NCBI GenBank assembly: GCA_030627585.1
Contig: DAOURU010000005.1
Location: forward strand, 1 to 14,504
Direction of reading: 5' to 3'
DNA: 14,504 nt
Source of the DNA: Bacillota bacterium
GTDB lineage: Bacteria; Bacillota; DSM-12270; Thermacetogeniales; Thermacetogeniaceae
Shown: in pieces, positions 1 through 7,285 of the stretch
How positions within the stretch are numbered: position 1 is the stretch's first letter
How the letters are laid out: each line of letters opens with the position of its first letter
Notes under the pieces: model-generated
The model's input: the letters and a program-made list of their open reading frames with translations, nothing else
Database searches by the model: none
Told to the model about the DNA's origin: nothing
Program-made: the position numbers and the translations under genes

Positions 1-146
1 CAAATATTTGTGTAACGTCCATACCAGGTACGTTTTCCTTTTCCGTGCCGTGTGATTTCGGCCATCTTAAAAAGCCGGTGCAACAATCGATTCGCCTCCT
101 GGCTTTCGCCCGCCTGAATAAGTTCACGCAGTCTTTCGGGCGTCAT
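1..146 (-). CDS. Partial small protein, winged-helix-like, coupled to the SNF2 helicase
   Basis: An ATG at 146-144 opens a frame that stays open to the window edge (48 codons visible). Its ATG overlaps the TGA of the upstream helicase gene in an ATGA arrangement, and the helicase 3' end supplies a GGAGGTC ribosome binding site, so the two are very probably translated as a unit. The visible peptide starts MTPERLRELIQAGESQEANR and continues with a basic stretch ending KGKRTWYGRY. The pattern of helices followed by a GKGKxTWY turn resembles the wing of winged-helix DNA-binding domains. The first residues also resemble the start of AlbA_2/Schlafen-type ATP-binding proteins, in which case the middle would be missing. 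I do not recognise the family with certainty; the product continues outside the window. Confidence 0.55.
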   Translation of the reverse strand, partial: MTPERLRELIQAGESQEANRLLHRLFKMAEITRHGKGKRTWYGRYTNI

Positions 147-3100
147 TCTTGACCTCCATACGGTGTCTGTTCCTCCCGCACCCGCATCGGCAGGGTCAGG
201 GCGTCCACAGTCAGGTAGTAGTGGGCCACCTTGGTGACCTCGTGCCATTTGAAGCGCGCGGGGTCCTTGACCGGTTCCTGGAGCTGCGGCTTCGCGCTGC
301 AATTGGTAACCACATATAGCCAGTAACAGTCGCGGCGGTCCTCGGCCACGCGGCGCTCGTTAGGTGTGAGCAGGATCGTCCCCGTGGCTTCGGCCAATCC
401 CTTCACCTCAATGAGGCGCAGCTCGCCGGAGTTAAGGTCGAGGCTGGTAACGTCGTAACCGAGGTTCTTCTCGTGGACGTCGTAGACCTGCCGGCCCTGG
501 GCCTTCTCATACTCTATAACTACCTGCATGGCAACGGCCTCGGTCTCCAGATCGGGCCGCATCCGCCGGACATCCGGTGCCTCACGCTCCGGGTGCGGCA
601 GCACCAGCACGCTGGCCATCCGCTCTACCGCCTGAAGGGTAAGTGACCTTTGCTGCTCCAGTTCCCTCCGGCGGCGCTCGCGCCTCGCCATGAGTTCCGC
701 ATGACGATTCTCCGCCTGAACTAATCGGCCATCCGCTCCGGGAATCCCCTTTTCCTTGTCCTCGAGCGCTTTCCCTATTTCTTCATCGGCGCGCTGGAGG
801 AGCTCGGTGAGCGAAAGCTCCACGTGCTCGGCAATGCGCTCCACCTCCGCGATGCGTTCCTCGCGGGTCTCTTCTAAAAACGGCTGGAGCGCATTATCGT
901 GCAGCCACACCGATGCTTCGGGCGCAAAGGCAACGGCGGGAAGTTCGAAAGGCGGTTCGGCCGGGGTAAAGTTTCCCAGCATGTTCGGCTCGCGCAGGAA
1001 ATGTTCGCCGGTGGCGGTAATCTCCACGGCGAAAAGCCGCTCGTGAACCACATGGCCCAGGCCGTCCACAACCCGAGCGCGGTAGAAGTCGATCCGGGAA
1101 GGTTCCTCATGCTGAAGCGAATAATAACAGGCACCCTTACCAAAGGCTTCAACAGCTTGGGCGTAGGTGTGTCTCCGGAGGGCCTCGAAGAGGGGATGGC
1201 CGGGGGTGACCCATTCAAGGCTGCATCTCTCCGCCGTTTCACGGTCTGTTGAACAGCGCGGATACTTTGCCGAAACGGCGGGGAGTTTCCAATCTGGCTC
1301 CCGCTCGTAACGCATCAATACCGGAGGCGTCCTGGCGGGTTCGAAGGTATGCGGCATGTTTTCGACTACTTTGAGCCTATGCGGCACGTAATCGGCTGCT
1401 TCACGGATGAAGCGGGCGATGGTCTCCGGTACAACACGGCGCTCCTGAGCACGGGCGCGGCGTTCGATCAGCATTGCCAAGTTCAGTTTCTTGGACGCCA
1501 GCCCCTCCAGCGCGTTTTCGCAAATCGCCCGGAACCTGCTTTCATCTACGTTCTGCAACATGCGCTCTTCGAGGTCGGCATCCCCGAGCTTGCCGGCGTA
1601 ATAGTCGCGCAGGATGCGCTCGATGTGAGCCGCCGGCAGCACCTCGCCCACGACGTTAAAGACCGCGTCATCATCCAGGGCATCCCGAATCTCCTGAAGC
1701 TTCTCAAGCAGGCGCTGGAGAACGCGGCCCTCGATGGTATTTGTGGCCACAAAGTTAAAGATGAGACAGTCCTTTTGCTGGCCGTAACGGTGAATCCGGC
1801 CCATTCTTTGCTCAAGGCGGTTGGGATTCCAGGGGATATCGTAGTTAAAGAGGATGTTGCAAACCTGCAGGTTAATGCCTTCGCCTGCCGCTTCGGTGGC
1901 TACGAGCACCTGGATCACCCCTTCGCGGAACTGCTGCTCGGCATAAAGCCGCGTGCCCGGTTCATCACGCGAACCGGGCTTCATCCCGCCGTGAATGTAC
2001 CCGACCTTGAAGCCCCACGCCTTGAGCTTATCGACAAGATAGGTAAGCGTGTCTTTGAACTCGGTAAAAAGGAGAAGGCGCTTTGCCGGCTGGTCGAAGA
2101 AACCTTCCTGATGGAGCAGGTCTTTGAGTTTAGAAAGTTTGGCCTCGGCGTCAGAACTTTCTACGGTCTTGGCCTGCTCGGCAAGCTGGCGGAGTTCTGC
2201 AATCTCTTCGCGCACCTGCTCGGCGTTGTTCGCGAGGGTGATGGCTTCGAGCATTTGTTCGAACCGCTCGCGTTCGCTTTCCTCCATTTCTTCGAGTTCA
2301 TCCGGGTCAGGCAAATCGGGAGGAGCAATTAAAGCCACTTCCTGTGCCCGCTTCAGGCCTTCTTCAAGTCTGCGGGCGCGGTTCTCCAGGCTGCGGCGTA
2401 CAGCAAAAGTGCTGGAAGCCAACCTGCGCTGATAAAGTGACATCAAGAAGCCAACCGCCCGGGCACGGGGATCATCACCCTGGGCGGCGGCTTTCGCGCT
2501 CTGGCGCTTTATGAAACGAGTAATCTGCTTGTACAGTTCGAATTCGGAACCGTCGATTTGAAAATTAACCGTATGCGGGATGCGCTTGGTAAAGATCTTC
2601 CGCGCCACCCACGTACCATCCGGCAGTCGCTCGGGGAAGTGGACCATTGCCTCTTTGGTGCGGCGCAGGTAAAACGGGGCACGACGGCGGTTCATGGCCT
2701 CGCGGATAGACCGGACATCGGCGTATGCATCCCGGTCGAGCAGTTGCAGGAAGAGTGAAAAGTTGTTAGGGTCCCCCTTATGGGGCGTTGCCGTGAGCAT
2801 AAGAATGTGGTCAGACGTATCGCGGAGGAGCTCGCCAAGTGCATAACGTGCGGTCTTTCGCGTGGGTGGGGTCCAGGACATGCGGTGGGCCTCGTCAACG
2901 ATGACAAGGTCCCAATGGACTTGCCTGAGACCGGGTAGAATTTCGCTCCTTTTGGCTAAGTCAAGCGAGGTAATAACCTTTTTCTGCTCAAGCCACTGGT
3001 TGACGCCGAACTGGTCACGGATGTCTCCCCCCTTAAACACGAGGAACTTCTCGTCAAACTTCTCCTTGAGTTCACGCTGCCACTGAAAGGAAAGATTAGC

Positions 3101-3577
3101 CGGACAGATGACCAGTATCCGCTCGGCAAGCCCCCGCAACTGCAGTTCACGGATTAGGAGGCCTGCCATGATCGTTTTTCCGGCCCCCGCATCATCCGCC
3201 AGTAAGAACCGGACACGGGCCAACTTCAGGAGATAATCGTAGACCGCTTCGAGTTGATGCGGGAGCGGGTCCACCCGGGAAATAGAAAGACCAAAGTAAG
3301 AGTCAAACTCGTAAGCTATGCCGAGGGCATACGCCTGCAACCCGAGGCGAAGCAGTTTTCCGTCACCATCGTAACTGTAGTCCGTCTCGGTAACAGTCAG
3401 GTGTTCCAGGTCTTGGGAACTGAGTGTAACCTTGCGGAAGCGCTCCGATTGTACGCCAACCAGTCCAAGCACCCACATTCCATCCCCACTCGAACGGGCA
3501 GTTTCAACACGCATCGGTTCGTTAAACAGAGAGCCCTTCAAAACCTGTCCCTCACGCGGAACCTGCCTTCCTCGCAT
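143..3577 (-). CDS. SNF2-family helicase with C-terminal DUF3883 domain (defence-associated)
   Basis: 1144 residues. After an N-terminal region of about 100 residues come all the superfamily-2 motifs: a P-loop DDAGAGKT (128-135), DEAH (228-231), LTATP (261-265), VATEAAGEGINLQ (559-571) and QRMGRIHRYGQ (590-600). A charged segment (about 400-490) separates the two RecA-like lobes. The region 700-1000 includes a long coiled-coil-like stretch (about 905-985). The last 130 residues match the DUF3883 / NO VEIN C-terminal type: GYD (1040-1042) followed by IEVKG (1056-1060), spaced like the D...ExK core of PD-(D/E)XK nucleases. Such proteins are found with DNA methylases and ATPases in bacterial and archaeal defence islands, where they are thought to act on foreign DNA. 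The ATG at 3577 has an AAGGTG site a few bases upstream. It could be a relative of the DISARM DrmD helicase, but the defining partners are not in view. It appears intact. Confidence 0.9.
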   Translation of the reverse strand: MRGRQVPREGQVLKGSLFNEPMRVETARSSGDGMWVLGLVGVQSERFRKVTLSSQDLEHLTVTETDYSYDGDGKLLRLGLQAYALGIAYEFDSYFGLSISRVDPLPHQLEAVYDYLLKLARVRFLLADDAGAGKTIMAGLLIRELQLRGLAERILVICPANLSFQWQRELKEKFDEKFLVFKGGDIRDQFGVNQWLEQKKVITSLDLAKRSEILPGLRQVHWDLVIVDEAHRMSWTPPTRKTARYALGELLRDTSDHILMLTATPHKGDPNNFSLFLQLLDRDAYADVRSIREAMNRRRAPFYLRRTKEAMVHFPERLPDGTWVARKIFTKRIPHTVNFQIDGSEFELYKQITRFIKRQSAKAAAQGDDPRARAVGFLMSLYQRRLASSTFAVRRSLENRARRLEEGLKRAQEVALIAPPDLPDPDELEEMEESERERFEQMLEAITLANNAEQVREEIAELRQLAEQAKTVESSDAEAKLSKLKDLLHQEGFFDQPAKRLLLFTEFKDTLTYLVDKLKAWGFKVGYIHGGMKPGSRDEPGTRLYAEQQFREGVIQVLVATEAAGEGINLQVCNILFNYDIPWNPNRLEQRMGRIHRYGQQKDCLIFNFVATNTIEGRVLQRLLEKLQEIRDALDDDAVFNVVGEVLPAAHIERILRDYYAGKLGDADLEERMLQNVDESRFRAICENALEGLASKKLNLAMLIERRARAQERRVVPETIARFIREAADYVPHRLKVVENMPHTFEPARTPPVLMRYEREPDWKLPAVSAKYPRCSTDRETAERCSLEWVTPGHPLFEALRRHTYAQAVEAFGKGACYYSLQHEEPSRIDFYRARVVDGLGHVVHERLFAVEITATGEHFLREPNMLGNFTPAEPPFELPAVAFAPEASVWLHDNALQPFLEETREERIAEVERIAEHVELSLTELLQRADEEIGKALEDKEKGIPGADGRLVQAENRHAELMARRERRRRELEQQRSLTLQAVERMASVLVLPHPEREAPDVRRMRPDLETEAVAMQVVIEYEKAQGRQVYDVHEKNLGYDVTSLDLNSGELRLIEVKGLAEATGTILLTPNERRVAEDRRDCYWLYVVTNCSAKPQLQEPVKDPARFKWHEVTKVAHYYLTVDALTLPMRVREEQTPYGGQE

Positions 3578-3691
3578 TTTTTTTCACCTTACCCTTAACC
3601 AGACCAGCGCAAACTCAGGGCAAATCTCTCTGTTAGCTGGCCTAACGATGCGCGATAACGACGCCGCGTTCAGCGTGTCCACTTAACCCTG

Positions 3692-3775
3692 TCAGTTGGT
3701 TATATCCTCGATAACCTCCGAATAGAGGACCATCAATTCTCTCGTCTTCAACTTTGAAAGATCATTGACTTTCAT
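3692..3775 (-). CDS. Possible 27-residue small protein or truncated remnant upstream of the helicase
   Basis: A short frame opens at an ATG (3775-3773) with a GAGG ribosome binding site six bases upstream and stops at TGA (3694-3692). The peptide begins MKVNDLSKLKTRELMVLYSE and ends VIEDITN. The opening resembles the N-terminal helix of small proteins with a 'LxKLSTKELxxLYxEIIEEL' pattern (DUF6998-like, from memory), so it may be the beginning of a longer gene that has been cut off. Alternatively it may be a real leader peptide: it points the same way as the helicase gene and ends about 115 bases before it. The 3578-3691 interval between them holds no other gene and only a 5-bp GTTAG/CTAAC inverted repeat. 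No convincing promoter was seen for the helicase. Confidence 0.35.
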   Translation of the reverse strand: MKVNDLSKLKTRELMVLYSEVIEDITN

Positions 3776-3893
3776 AAACGACCTCTTCCGTTTTGTTACC
3801 ATTTGAAGAATTATTTCCACACCAGTTTTTGTTTTCCTGCTACTTTCGCAGACAAATATTTTAAAGAAGAAACGGTCCGTTTGGTACTGGACC

Positions 3894-4452
3894 AGAAGCG
3901 GCGACGACTATGAGCCAATTTACGCCCTCGGGCCGATGCTCGGTCTCGATAGCACCGAAAAGATTTACGCACTTTTAGAGGTTGTTGAGGCCCTGGGCTT
4001 GGATGTTATTTCCACCGGCGTGGCACTCGCCTGGGCGACCGAGGCGCTTAAGCGCGGTGTTATCAGCGAGAAGCAGACCCTGACCCCGCTTGATTTTGGC
4101 GAGGAGAAAGGGTATATCACCGCGGTGCGTCACCTTGCTTCACCGTCTAACGAGTTCTATCACGACCTTGCAAAAGGGCTGGCCCACGCCGCCTCCCGAG
4201 ATGACTGCCCGGGCGCTTAGCTCTATCGGCATTTCGACAAGGCCTGAAGAGCTCAAAGCGGTCGGGCGTGAGATCTTCCGGCTGAAATGGGAGGTCAAGC
4301 GGCGCTTCGGCTATTCATTGGATTCTGTCAGGATTCCGAAACGGTACTTCGAGACTCCTTTCGGCAGCGGCCCCTTGAAACCCGAGCGGTTTGAGCAGTT
4401 GCTGCGGCTTTACCGCGAACGCCTGGCGGCGGAGCTAAACCTCGCCCTATAG
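3894..4452 (+). pseudogene. Aldehyde:ferredoxin oxidoreductase fragment, truncated, with internal deletion and frame change
   Basis: Two adjacent frames together read like the C-terminal domain of tungsten-pterin aldehyde:ferredoxin oxidoreductases (AOR). The first (about 3894-4200) has YEPIYALGPMLG followed by LDVISTGVALAWATEALKRG, a hallmark of AOR domain 3. The frame then changes near 4200, and the second frame (from about 4201) gives the extreme C-terminus: LKAVGREIFRLKWEVKRRFG, then RIPKRYFETPFGSGPLKPE, ending at TAG 4450-4452. The whole N-terminal half, with the pterin and [4Fe-4S] binding residues, is absent. Roughly 150 residues that normally lie between the two pieces (family length from memory) are also missing, so the locus cannot make a working enzyme. 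Upstream of 3894 the frame is open from 3807 but no longer looks like AOR. It is clearly a remnant, probably left by rearrangement together with the adjoining transposase relic. Confidence 0.85.
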
Positions 4453-4867
4453 GCAGCAAGGCGTTATGAGCGCAGGTAAAAGGCAGTAAACATTCCATCC
4501 AATCCTATTTACAGGAAAAGAAGCACACCAGGAGGGTAAAGAAGCAAGCCAAACATCAAAACCCTGCTTTCCATTTTGCTCCACCCAGGCATCAAGGTGT
4601 TGGTTCATGGCGGCGAAGCGGGGTCCGCCAATACCATGCCTTAAGGCTCCTTACCCGGCAGCGTTCCAGGTCATAGTCCTTCTTTTTGCGGGAGAAGGAA
4701 CGTTCCGAGCCGGAACGCAGCTTGTAAACAGACTTCCACGCCTCAGAGCCGCGGGGAGTGGTGGTAAAAAAGCGCAGGTCATCATGTGGCTTGGTGTAAA
4801 CCGTGCGGCCATAGGCAGATGGCGAAGACCCCGGACAAGTTGACCGTTGCCGATTCCCTGAAGATCC
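4447..4867 (-). pseudogene. DDE transposase C-terminal remnant, frameshifted
   Basis: Reading the minus strand from about 4867 gives CPGSSPSAYGRTVYTKPHDD, then PRGSEAWKSVYKLRSGSERS and KKKDYDLERCRVRSLKAWYW. This is the usual end of IS transposases of the DDE type, with YxxRxxxERxxxRxKxDYxLExxRVRxxKxWYxR around the last catalytic glutamate. A one-base shift within a run of C residues at about 4620 moves the reading frame. The next frame then continues plausibly with RFAAMNQHLDAWVEQ and runs to a TAG at 4449-4447. Upstream the frame ends at a stop at 4870-4868, and the N-terminal and central parts are not present. The precise IS family is not settled (IS1182- or IS5-like are candidates), and no terminal inverted repeats were identified. 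Its stop overlaps the stop of the AOR fragment in the palindrome ctatag. Confidence 0.75.
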
Positions 4868-5262
4868 TTAAAGACCGTTTTCACGTTGAGCAGTAAAGCC
4901 ATTCATCAGGCAGGGTTCACTTACGTACTCGGTTACCACAAACGTGGCCGCCTGAGTTGGCCAGGATGAATACCACTGATCAAATCTTTGTTGATAAACG
5001 AATTTACAGCATCCCGGTGCCGGATAAGATATTAAGATCCTCAAAGTTCCCTTCCCTCCAAAGGTCATTGTTCAATGGAAATGATGATGTGGATATAGAG
5101 CGAGGTGTTGCAACGATTTCCGCTTGCCGCGAAAAAGAGGACTCAAGACATAAGAGAGAGAAATAATCCATTGATTGCCCCAGGCCTAAGGCGGTTGAAC
5201 TGGTGGATGGTTGGCAAAGATTTTTTATCAACTTTGACCTGGATAAAAGGAAGGGGAGGATT
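4868..5262. other. Gene-poor stretch between the transposase relic and cobO
   Basis: No gene is supported here. Short open frames occur (for example 4957-5166 on +) but none has a ribosome binding site together with a recognisable protein. A 25-codon plus-strand frame at 4819-4896 begins MAKTPDKLTVADSLKILKDR. It has coding-like composition but lies antisense to the transposase relic and has no ribosome binding site. No cobalamin-riboswitch box was recognised ahead of cobO. Confidence 0.5.
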
Positions 5263-5808
5263 ATGAAGCCAAAATCAAGCCCAATAGGGAAAGGGTATGT
5301 TCAAGTTTATACTGGTAATTGCAAGGGCAAGACCACGGCAGCCTTGGGACTGGCTTTCAGGGCTGCCGGACACGGCCTTAAAACCTACATAGGTCAGTTC
5401 ATGAAAGGGCAGCATTATGGCGAACTCGATGCAGCTGAACTCATGCAACCATATATCACCATTGAGCAATACGGCCAACCTGGCTGGATCCATGTGCATA
5501 AAACTCCGAAGGAAGAGGATATTCGGTTGGCGCAAGAAGGACTTGTAAAGGGAAGGGACGCGATGCTTTCCAGGAAATACGATATCATAGTTTTTGATGA
5601 AATCCTCACAGCACATCACTTTGGACTGATTTCTTGCCAGGATATCCTGGAAATCATCACTTCCAAGCCTGAGAGTGTGGAGGTGGTTTTCACCGGACGG
5701 GATGCACCACCAGAGGTTATCGAAGCAGCCGATCTGGTAACAGAAATGGTTGAGATTAAGCATTACTACAAAAAACAGGTGCCAGCCCGGTATGGGATCG
5801 AACGTTAA
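5263..5808 (+). CDS. cobO: Corrinoid adenosyltransferase (CobO/BtuR/CobA type)
   Basis: 181 residues, the usual size for this P-loop enzyme. It transfers the 5'-deoxyadenosyl group of ATP to the cobalt of reduced cobalamin or cobyrinate a,c-diamide, making adenosylcobalamin. The ATP loop is TGNCKGKTT (17-25). Walker-B-like IIVFDE lies at 108-113 and the family signature TGRDAP at 144-149, followed by EVIEAADLVTEM and a C-terminal KHYYKKQVPARYGIE. The ATG at 5263 is chosen because AGGGGAGG stands a few bases before it; a frame extending further upstream to 5203 lacks such a site. It is a single gene among decayed sequences, with no cobalamin biosynthesis genes beside it and a hairpin terminator behind it, so it is probably transcribed alone. 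It looks intact. It may serve B12-dependent enzymes encoded elsewhere. Confidence 0.93.
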   Translation: MKPKSSPIGKGYVQVYTGNCKGKTTAALGLAFRAAGHGLKTYIGQFMKGQHYGELDAAELMQPYITIEQYGQPGWIHVHKTPKEEDIRLAQEGLVKGRDAMLSRKYDIIVFDEILTAHHFGLISCQDILEIITSKPESVEVVFTGRDAPPEVIEAADLVTEMVEIKHYYKKQVPARYGIER

Positions 5809-5830
5809 GACGATTGTTATTCCTGTGATT

Positions 5831-5860
5831 AAATTTTGACGTAATACCACGTTAAAATTT
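5831..5860 (+). terminator. Hairpin after cobO
   Basis: A 12-bp stem, AAATTTTGACGT (5831-5842) with ACGTTAAAATTT (5849-5860), contains one G-T wobble pair and closes a 6-base loop. It starts 22 bases after the cobO stop and is followed by TT then AAAA. The stem is AT-rich and the T tract is short, so it may be a weak terminator. Confidence 0.5.
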
Positions 5861-5867
5861 TTAAAAC

Positions 5868-5893
5868 CTCAAAAGGTCTGCTCAAAAGGTCTG
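5868..5893. repeat. 13-bp perfect tandem duplication
   Basis: CTCAAAAGGTCTG occurs twice head to tail (5868-5880 and 5881-5893) without mismatch. It lies in non-coding DNA after the cobO hairpin. It may be a replication-slippage duplication or a scar; no function is evident. Confidence 0.85.
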
Positions 5894-5973
5894 AAGGATT
5901 TTAATGGAACCTAACTTTTTCCAGGTATTTTTTCTGAACCTCGTTACCGTAGCTAGCCGGCAAAGGTTAGCAC

Positions 5974-6189
5974 ATGAAGAATGAGTACCAGGTCTTTAGT
6001 TTGCCAGAGTGGTTCAAAAAGCTTCTCCTTCGGAGACGTTCAATTACCAGAAAATGGGGCCAGAAAAAGTAAGATGGGTTTACGAGAGATATTTATCAAT
6101 TAAAGCCAGATGCTCCTAAAGGAAGTTTTAAAGTTCGGCAGATAATCGAGAATATTGAGAATGGTTATCCTTGCTTAGCAGGGGCATAA
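5974..6189 (+). pseudogene. Possible small gene broken by an in-frame stop
   Basis: An ATG at 5974, with AAAGG seven bases before it, opens a frame giving MKNEYQVFSLPEWFKKLLLR and twelve more residues before a TAA at 6070-6072. The same frame then stays open for 38 more codons (DGFTRDIYQLKPDAPKGSFK, then VRQIIENIENGYPCLAGA) to a second TAA at 6187-6189. Together that would be a protein of about 71 positions with one internal stop. A different frame starting at 6054 (MGPEKVRWVYERYL...) also exists, so frameshift decay is possible. No family is recognised and the call is tentative. Confidence 0.3.
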
Positions 6190-6199
6190 AAGATAAAAT
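6171..6199 (+). promoter_or_regulatory. Candidate sigma-A promoter for the sugar kinase-rpoN operon
   Basis: TTGCTT (6171-6176) and TAAAAT (6194-6199) are separated by 17 bases, a near-consensus -35/-10 pair. They lie about 70 bases upstream of the first gene of the plus-strand operon. It is the best such pair I saw in 5809-6271; the surrounding DNA is AT-rich, so a chance match is possible. Confidence 0.5.
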
Positions 6200-6271
6200 A
6201 AGAGCATAACCTGAAAGAACGAATTGAAGATCACCTTTGGGATAAATAAGAGAATTTAAGGGGTAACGTTG

Positions 6272-7285
6272 ATGGACTACGTCCTGGCTCTGGACCTGGG
6301 TGGAACGAAAATCTATTCTGCGCTGGTCGGCTCTGGAGATCAGATCATCAAGAAGGATGTACGGCCGACAGAGGCAGCGCAGGGGAAAGAAAAAGTGATT
6401 GCCAATATTCTGGCGAGCCTGGAGGCGGTTATCCCTTCGCGCTCCCGGCAAGACGGGTTGATTGCGGGGATTGGGGTAGGGGCGCCGGGCCCCCTTGATT
6501 CCCGCTCCGGCACGATTTTTTTTGCTCCTAATCTGGAGTGGCAGAATGTCAACCTGAAAGAGATTCTCGAAAACGCCCTGGGGTACCCCGTTTTCCTTGA
6601 AAATGACGCCAACCTGGCTGCTTTGGGGGAGTATCTTTACGGGGCGGGGCAGGGTCATGAAGATATGGTTTTTATTACGGTCAGCACCGGGGTCGGGGGA
6701 GGTTTGGTTCTGGGAGGGGAGATCTATTCGGGAGCTTTCGGCGGTGCCGGTGAGATCGGCCACCTGGTAGTGGCTCCCGACGGGCCCTTGTGTCCCTGCG
6801 GAAACAGGGGGTGCCTGGAAGCAGTTGCCTCGGGACGCGCCCTCAAAAGGAAAGCCCTCGACCTGATTGCGGCCGGGAAGGGGCGCAGGATCCTCGAGCT
6901 TGCCGGGGGGGAGCCGGAAGGTGTTGAAGCCCCGGTGATTACCAGGGTAGGGCACGCCGGAGATCCTGAAGCGCGTGCCCTTTTAGCCGAAGCCGGCCGC
7001 TACCTGGGACTGGCGATCGGAAACATTGCCAACCTGCTCAACCCCTCCCTTTTTATTATCGGGGGAGGGGTTGCGCGGGGAGCGGGGAAGCTTCTGCTGG
7101 GCCCCGCCCGGGCAGAGGCAGAGCTTCGTGTTTTTCCGGCCCTCCGGGATTTCCTGAAAATTGTACCCGGGGCTTTGCGCGGGCGGGCCGGGGTCCTAGG
7201 GGCAGCGGCCTTCGCGCGTCGGAAACTTAGATTTAATCACAGAGAGGAGCTGGCAAATGGACATAAAGCCCAAGATCAATCTTGA
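6272..7285 (+). CDS. ROK-family sugar kinase (glucokinase-like)
   Basis: 337 residues. It likely phosphorylates glucose or a related hexose with ATP in the cytoplasm. The ATP-phosphate loop is LDLGGTK (7-13). The catalytic aspartate D112 is in ENDANLAALGE (110-120), and an adenosine/sugar loop STGVGGG is near 138-144. The ROK signature follows: GGAGEIGH (157-164), then CPCGNRGCLE (174-183), whose H164 and three cysteines bind the structural zinc. IIGGGVA (262-268) closes the ATP site. ATG 6272 is preferred over an adjacent TTG at 6269 because AAGGGG sits eight to nine bases before it. It is the first gene of the long operon. Its last 29 bases overlap the next gene, adding a tail of about 20 residues. 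Substrate (glucose, mannose or N-acetyl sugar) cannot be fixed from motifs alone. The isomerase next door favours glucose or mannose. Confidence 0.9.
   Translation: MDYVLALDLGGTKIYSALVGSGDQIIKKDVRPTEAAQGKEKVIANILASLEAVIPSRSRQDGLIAGIGVGAPGPLDSRSGTIFFAPNLEWQNVNLKEILENALGYPVFLENDANLAALGEYLYGAGQGHEDMVFITVSTGVGGGLVLGGEIYSGAFGGAGEIGHLVVAPDGPLCPCGNRGCLEAVASGRALKRKALDLIAAGKGRRILELAGGEPEGVEAPVITRVGHAGDPEARALLAEAGRYLGLAIGNIANLLNPSLFIIGGGVARGAGKLLLGPARAEAELRVFPALRDFLKIVPGALRGRAGVLGAAAFARRKLRFNHREELANGHKAQDQS

Noticed and set aside
1349..2332. Long plus-strand open frame of 327 codons inside the helicase gene
   Set aside because: It is antisense to an intact helicase with all motifs; its peptide has no recognisable domain and reflects codon bias of the true gene.
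143..3577. Firm assignment to DISARM drmD
   Set aside because: None of the defining DISARM partners (drmA, drmB, drmC, methylase) is visible in the window.
4868..5262. Cobalamin riboswitch ahead of cobO
   Set aside because: I looked for the conserved B12-box and the GCCACT-type elements and found no convincing set; only a covariance-model search could settle it.
5275..5850. Minus-strand frame of 191 codons opposite cobO
   Set aside because: cobO on the plus strand has the complete family motif set and a ribosome binding site; the opposite frame shows neither.
6128..6955. Minus-strand frame of 275 codons across the ROK kinase gene
   Set aside because: It is a proline- and arginine-rich mirror of the kinase frame with no family pattern.
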